DNA of 35,869 nucleotides from DATCLS01 sp035296625 (GTDB taxonomy: Bacteria > Actinomycetota > Acidimicrobiia > Acidimicrobiales > VFJN01), in assembly GCA_035296625.1 (NCBI GenBank), contig DATHAO010000009.1:1-35869 (forward strand), read 5' to 3'. The notes under the pieces are model-generated. The model ran no database searches. It was not told the origin of the DNA and worked only from the letters and a program-made list of their open reading frames with translations. The position numbers were made by a program, and so were the translations under genes. Below are positions 31,960 to 35,869 of this stretch, one piece after another. Each line of letters starts with the position of its first letter. The first letter of the stretch is position 1.

Positions 31960-33144
31960 ATGGACCACGACGACCAGGTCGCGGCGAGCGTCCGCGCGGC
32001 CGTGCGCTCGCTGGAGCGCCAGGTGGGCGACGTCCCAGCGCCGCCGGCCATGGCCCGGCGCCGCTCGCCGTCGCGGCGGGTGATTGCCGGGGTCGGGATC
32101 GCCGCGGGGCTGGTGGCCGGTGCGGTCACCGTCTGGTCCCTCGGGCGCTCGGGCGACGACCCGGCACCATCGGAGGTCGAGGCCGGCGCGCCGCCGGGCG
32201 GCTCGGAGGTGGAGCCGGCGTGGGAGCAGGTGCCGCTCGAGGGGGTCGCACCCCGGGAGGGCGCGTCGCTGGTCCTGCTCGGCGGCGACGCCGTGGCCGT
32301 GGCCGGCGGCCAGACGCCCGAGGATCCGGGCCGCTTCACCGTCGATGTCGTCGACGTGGCGTCCGGTCAGGTGGTGTCGTTGCCGCCGCTGGCCGTCCTC
32401 AACCCGAGCGTCGCTGGCTCGATGGTCCACACCAAGGCCCGGGCCACCCTGCTGCTCGAGTCGGGCGAGGTCGTGACGTTCCCGGCCAACGGCAACGGCG
32501 CTCCGCGCCTGGTGGCCGGGCCGGAGGGCGCCGGGGCGCCGCTGGCGCCGGGGGCGCAGGCCCCTCCGGGCGGCGGCCTGGTCGACCTCTCCGTCCCCGC
32601 CCGCTGGGACGGGGCCAAGGGCGCCTGGCGGCCCTTGCCGCCCCTGCCGGTGGACGATCCCGGCTACGAGCGACGTCCGGCCGTGACCGACGACGGCCGG
32701 ATCGTGCTCGCCGGCTTCCAGGCACCCACCCTCGTCTATTCGCCGGACGCCGACGCCTGGCGCGAGCTGCCGCCCCCGCCGCTGCCGGCCGGCGCCGACC
32801 GCATCGGGCAGCCCGTGCTCGCTGCGTTCGGAGACCGCATCGCCCTGGTCGACGAGCTGGCCAACGCGGCCGTGCTGTCCCTGGCCGACGACACCTGGGC
32901 CCCGCTGGAGGTGCCCGACGACCCCCGGTACGTCGAGGGCTGCCAGCTGAACGGCGCCTCATCCGCGACGGTCGCCGTGCTCGATCGCTGCGGCGACGTG
33001 CTCGTGATCGACGACGAGGGCCTCGTCGAGCAGCTCGACAAGCCCGTGACGCCCCCGCAGCACGACGCCGTGTCCGACGGCCGGCAGGTGATCCTGCTGA
33101 CATGGGCCGACGGCGAGCTGGCGCTCTGGCGCCGGGCACTCTGA
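31960..33144 (+). CDS. membrane-anchored kelch/beta-propeller-like protein, candidate anti-sigma factor
   Basis: A protein of 394 residues from ATG 31960, with GGAGG eight bases before; GTG 31951 is a weaker alternative. Residues 1-45 would be cytoplasmic, with a predicted sigma-binding helix (AAVRSLERQVGDV), followed by one membrane helix (about 43-64, RVIAGVGIAAGLVAGAVTVW). The long outside part has kelch-like repeats: GGDAVAVAGGQT, WDGAKGAWRPLPPLP, YSPDADAWRELPPPP, LADDTWAPLEVP. No HxxxCxxC zinc anti-sigma motif is present. A signal arriving at the propeller could control the sigma factor encoded immediately upstream. Confidence 0.75.
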   Translation: MDHDDQVAASVRAAVRSLERQVGDVPAPPAMARRRSPSRRVIAGVGIAAGLVAGAVTVWSLGRSGDDPAPSEVEAGAPPGGSEVEPAWEQVPLEGVAPREGASLVLLGGDAVAVAGGQTPEDPGRFTVDVVDVASGQVVSLPPLAVLNPSVAGSMVHTKARATLLLESGEVVTFPANGNGAPRLVAGPEGAGAPLAPGAQAPPGGGLVDLSVPARWDGAKGAWRPLPPLPVDDPGYERRPAVTDDGRIVLAGFQAPTLVYSPDADAWRELPPPPLPAGADRIGQPVLAAFGDRIALVDELANAAVLSLADDTWAPLEVPDDPRYVEGCQLNGASSATVAVLDRCGDVLVIDDEGLVEQLDKPVTPPQHDAVSDGRQVILLTWADGELALWRRAL

Positions 33145-33243
33145 CCGCGGGCACGGCAGGATCACGACCGTGACCACCGCTCCTCCTGAGTCGACGGCCC
33201 ATCGGCGTTCGTCGGTGGGGGACGTGCCCCGGTCGGACGGTCC

Positions 33244-33885
33244 ATGAACGGGCCCGGAGCCGACGAGCGGGCCGAGCCGGAGGTCCGGCTCGCCCCGGCC
33301 CCGATCCGCGCCCTCGGCCCGCGGGCGCGGTTGGCGGCGGCGGTCGCGGCCCGGGCGACCGGTGGGGAGGCGCCCCGGGTCCTCACGACCCTCGCCCGGC
33401 ACCGCCGGCTGTTCCGGCGCTGGCTGCCGTTCTCGACCACGCTCCTGCTGCGCGGCGACCTCCCACGAGTCGAGCGCGAGCTGGTCATCCTGCGCACGGC
33501 CTGGCGGTGCCGCTCCTGGTACGAGTGGGCCCAGCACGTGCCCCTGGCGCGACGGGCCGGGCTCCCGGCCGACGCGGTCGATCGCGTCGCCGACGGCCCG
33601 GAAGCTGCGGGATGGACACCCCGTCAGCGGCTGCTGCTGCTCGCCACCGACGAGATGCACGACCGCCGGGTGGTCGGCGACCCGACGTGGACGGCGCTGG
33701 CGGATGAGCTCACGCCACGGGAGCTGATCGAGCTGTGCTTCGTGGTCGGGCACTACGAGATGCTGGCGATGACGCTCAACAGCCTCGGCGTCCGTCCCGA
33801 GCCCTCGGCCATCGCGCGCCTCGAGGGTCCCGCGGCGCGCCGGGCCGGCGAGCTGCGCGACGCCCTGGTCGCCGCCCGCCGGTAG
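33244..33885 (+). CDS. carboxymuconolactone decarboxylase (CMD/AhpD-like) family protein
   Basis: A protein of 213 residues from ATG 33244. The core LRGDLPRVERELVILRTAWRCR followed by SWYEWAQHVPLARRAG carries the C-x4-E-x3-H pattern seen in the single-cysteine CMD subgroup (Cys89, Glu94, His98). Members are often decarboxylases, peroxidase-like or gamma-lactone enzymes; AhpD-type proteins use two cysteines, and only one is here. The last part (LTPRELIELCFVVGHYEMLAMTLNS) is typical. It lies alone downstream of the anti-sigma candidate, converging on the KAS genes. Confidence 0.85.
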   Translation: MNGPGADERAEPEVRLAPAPIRALGPRARLAAAVAARATGGEAPRVLTTLARHRRLFRRWLPFSTTLLLRGDLPRVERELVILRTAWRCRSWYEWAQHVPLARRAGLPADAVDRVADGPEAAGWTPRQRLLLLATDEMHDRRVVGDPTWTALADELTPRELIELCFVVGHYEMLAMTLNSLGVRPEPSAIARLEGPAARRAGELRDALVAARR

Positions 33886-33958
33886 CCGCTCGCTGCCTGT
33901 TCTCGCGTCTCTCACACCGCCATGCGGCGGGAGGGACGCCGGAACGGCCCGGGCTCGG

Positions 33959-34870
33959 TCAGGTGCGGTCGGCGGGCGGCGGAGCGGGCGGCATCCGGAG
34001 CACAGCGGCGCCGGCGGTCAGACCGGCGCCGGCCGAGACGAGGAGGACGGTCGCACCGTCGGTCAACCGGTCCTGCTGCCGGGCCTCGTCCCACGCCACC
34101 GCGAGACCGGCCGTGTGGACTGGGGGGCGGCCGTCGGCGGCGACGACCTGGGACCCGGATAGGCCCAGCTCGGTCCGCAGCGCTGCGAGGAAGGCGGGGG
34201 TCAGCGGGTTGGCCACCACCACGTCGACGTCGTCCGGGGCCAGTCCCCGGTCGGTGAGCAGCTTGCCCGCCACCTCGCCTGCCAGCGAACCGGCGCGTGC
34301 CGCGAACTCGGGCGCCTCCTCGATGCGGAGCTTGTTGCGGCCCCGCTCGACGCCGACCCGGCCCCGGAACAGGTCGGCGCCCGGCCTGTTCCCGAACCGG
34401 AAGGCGACCAACCCGCCCTGGTCGTCCTGCCATCCGCAGGCGATGGCGGCCCCGGTGGGGGCGAAGGGGAACCGGTTGGTCAGGCGCCTGCCGGGGTTCG
34501 CGTCGCCGGCGACGACCAGCGCGTGGCGGATCGTGCCGGCCGAGAGGAACCCGTGCACCACGCGCAGCCCGGTGAGCATGCCGCACGCGCCGTTGGCGAC
34601 GTCGAACGAGAACGTGCCGTGGCCGCCCCCGTGGGGGTCCTCGGGATGGGCGCCGATGTCCTCCTGGATGAGCGCGGCGAGGGCCGGCTCACCGAGGTTC
34701 TTGTCGTGGTAGATGCCGACGTTGACCAGCAGGTCGACCTCGCCGGCCTCGATGCCTGCGCGTGCCAGGCAGGCCTCGGCTGCGGCGTCGGTCAGGGCCA
34801 GGGCGCCATTGCGGCGCCCGATGTGGCTGCCGCCGGTGACGACGGCGACGGCGTCAACGGTCGTGCCCAT
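33959..34870 (-). CDS. KAS III-like (3-oxoacyl-ACP synthase III) family protein, degenerate active site
   Basis: A protein of 303 residues from ATG 34870, overlapping the upstream KAS gene by 17 bases; the open frame to 35005 is antisense-like and not used. Thiolase-fold signs: LLVNVGIYHDKN, DVANGACGMLTGL with the nucleophile Cys96, VVVANPLTPAFLAAL, and LLVSAGAGLTAGAAVL at the end. The general His and Asn of KAS III (normally HQAN and GNTxxA) are not conserved: the first is ANPLTPA and the second region reads VHTAGLAVAWDEA. It is likely to form a pair with the canonical neighbour, as in PqsB/PqsC-type heterodimers (inference). Confidence 0.82.
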   Translation of the reverse strand: MGTTVDAVAVVTGGSHIGRRNGALALTDAAAEACLARAGIEAGEVDLLVNVGIYHDKNLGEPALAALIQEDIGAHPEDPHGGGHGTFSFDVANGACGMLTGLRVVHGFLSAGTIRHALVVAGDANPGRRLTNRFPFAPTGAAIACGWQDDQGGLVAFRFGNRPGADLFRGRVGVERGRNKLRIEEAPEFAARAGSLAGEVAGKLLTDRGLAPDDVDVVVANPLTPAFLAALRTELGLSGSQVVAADGRPPVHTAGLAVAWDEARQQDRLTDGATVLLVSAGAGLTAGAAVLRMPPAPPPADRT

Positions 34871-35869
34871 GGTTCCCGACCAGCTCTTCGTCCGCGGTGA
34901 ACAGGACCACGCCGATCTCCAGCCCCGAGGCGAGCGCCACCAGGGCGATCCGGTCGCCCGGCCGCACGTGACCGGCCTCCAGCTCCTCGACGAGGGCGAC
35001 GACATGCGTTGTGGAGGCGGTGTTGCCGTAGCGGTCCACGGTGATGACGGGAGGGTTGCGAGGTGTGCTCCCGAGGGACTCGGCGACGACCTTCAGGCCG
35101 GAGCGGATCGCTCGTGCCGAGGTCTGGTGGGCGATCACGTGGTCGAGCTCGCCGAGCGTCAGCCCGGTCGCGTCGAGCGCCTCGCGCAGCAGGACGGGCG
35201 TGTCGGCGATGGCCACCCGCTGAATGGCCCGCGACTTGGTGAACATCCTCGCGCCCGGCTCGTGGGCCGCCGGGTAGGCGAGGCACAGCCGGCTGTGGTC
35301 GGCCACGGTGGTGAAGCCGGCGAAACCGATCCCGGGCGTGCCGGCCGGCGCCCGCTCGACCAGGACGGCGGCGCCTGCGTCGCCCAAGGTCAGCGATGCC
35401 AGCTCGCGGCTGATGATGCCCCGGACGTGGCGGGCCGCGTTGACGCCGAGCTGGGAGATGTACTCCCCGCTCACCACCAGTGCGCGGCGGATCGCCCCCT
35501 GCCGGATCCAGTCGTTGACGACGAAGATGCCCGTGAGCGTCCCGGCGCACGCGTTGGCCAGGTCGAACGTCATGGCGTCGCCGGCGCCGATGCGCTCTGC
35601 GACCGCCAAGCTGAGCGGTGGCTCGAGGTGCTGGACCAACCCGTCGCGGTACTTGGTGATGCTGCAGCTCACGACGACGTCGACCTCGTCGGCCTGCCGG
35701 CCCGCTCGCTCCAGGCACTCGGTCGCCGCTCCGGCGGCCAGGCTGAGCGAGTCCTCGTCGCCGACCGACACCCGCCGTTCCCGGATGCCGGTGAGGTGCT
35801 CGAGGTCGATGCGCGTGCGATGCCGCGTCGACCCCATCAGCTCGTCGGTGGTGCGCGTCGTCTCGGGAA
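34854..35869 (-). CDS. KAS III family protein with intact Cys-His-Asn triad (5' end outside window)
   Basis: At least 338 residues. The frame is open to the window edge. The first residues inside (TTDELMGSTRHRTRIDLEHL, then TGIRERRVSV) match the usual KAS III N-terminus 'TNdeL...TGIxeRr', so the start lies beyond 35869 rather than at ATG 35837. Catalytic Cys in NACAGTLTGIFV, His in VIAHQTSARAI, Asn in YGNTASTTHVVALVEELEAG. KAS III enzymes condense an acyl starter (often acyl-CoA) with malonyl-ACP, or make beta-keto products, esters or quinolones. With its partner it may belong to a lipid or natural-product gene set that continues out of the window. Confidence 0.88.
   Translation of the reverse strand, partial: PETTRTTDELMGSTRHRTRIDLEHLTGIRERRVSVGDEDSLSLAAGAATECLERAGRQADEVDVVVSCSITKYRDGLVQHLEPPLSLAVAERIGAGDAMTFDLANACAGTLTGIFVVNDWIRQGAIRRALVVSGEYISQLGVNAARHVRGIISRELASLTLGDAGAAVLVERAPAGTPGIGFAGFTTVADHSRLCLAYPAAHEPGARMFTKSRAIQRVAIADTPVLLREALDATGLTLGELDHVIAHQTSARAIRSGLKVVAESLGSTPRNPPVITVDRYGNTASTTHVVALVEELEAGHVRPGDRIALVALASGLEIGVVLFTADEELVGNHGHDR

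Noticed and set aside
33925..33940. CCGCC-ATGC-GGCGG hairpin between the convergent CMD and KAS genes as a terminator
   Set aside because: A five-base stem of GC in a GC-rich window without a T-run is too weak to report as a feature.

Overview
The window is very GC-rich DNA with GTG/TTG starts, tightly overlapping genes (ATGA, GTGA, TGATG junctions), ECF sigma factors, a BTAD-type regulator and a Tat-exported protein. Together these point to an actinomycete-type chromosome (Actinomycetota, possibly Acidimicrobiia; the class is inference). No transposase, integrase, phage gene or CRISPR array was recognised.

Layout. 1-5000: the Thr/Pro-rich end of an unknown protein, a serine esterase, an orphan AAA ATPase, then a DHFR-like protein, a YCII/DGPF protein and an ECF42-type sigma factor in a row. 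5060-5425: a remnant of a calcium-binding/hemolysin-type repeat protein. 5457-11546 (minus): an ACT-domain protein and a histidine-degradation operon transcribed hutH-hutU-hutF-hutI. HutF implies the formimidoylglutamate deiminase branch, but no hutG is in the window. 11613-16293: a DUF1214 protein, a sulfotransferase, an adenylate kinase, an NTF2-like protein and a TetR regulator. 16643-21771: three large regulators (a compact P-loop/LuxR protein, an unknown HTH protein, and a BTAD/NB-ARC/TPR regulator broken by an apparent single-base frameshift). 22107-22553: a small GRAM/PH-like protein.

22876-27106 is a complete selenocysteine locus: selD, selA and selB overlap head to tail, followed by tRNA-Sec (anticodon TCA). 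A GNAT acetyltransferase starts 13 bases later. No selenoprotein was recognised in the window.

27757-31359 is the most interesting region: seven closely packed genes including a MauD-like thioredoxin, a Tat-exported 12-cysteine protein resembling the methylamine dehydrogenase light chain, an SCP2-like protein, a MauE-like membrane protein and two further membrane proteins. No recognisable heavy chain or MauG is present. An ECF sigma factor and a membrane-anchored beta-propeller-like protein follow. The cluster and the sigma gene both carry a GGTAAC element at matching positions upstream, suggesting a shared regulon. The window ends with a CMD-family protein and, on the minus strand, two overlapping KAS III-like genes that may encode a heterodimeric condensing enzyme; the first of these runs off the window edge.
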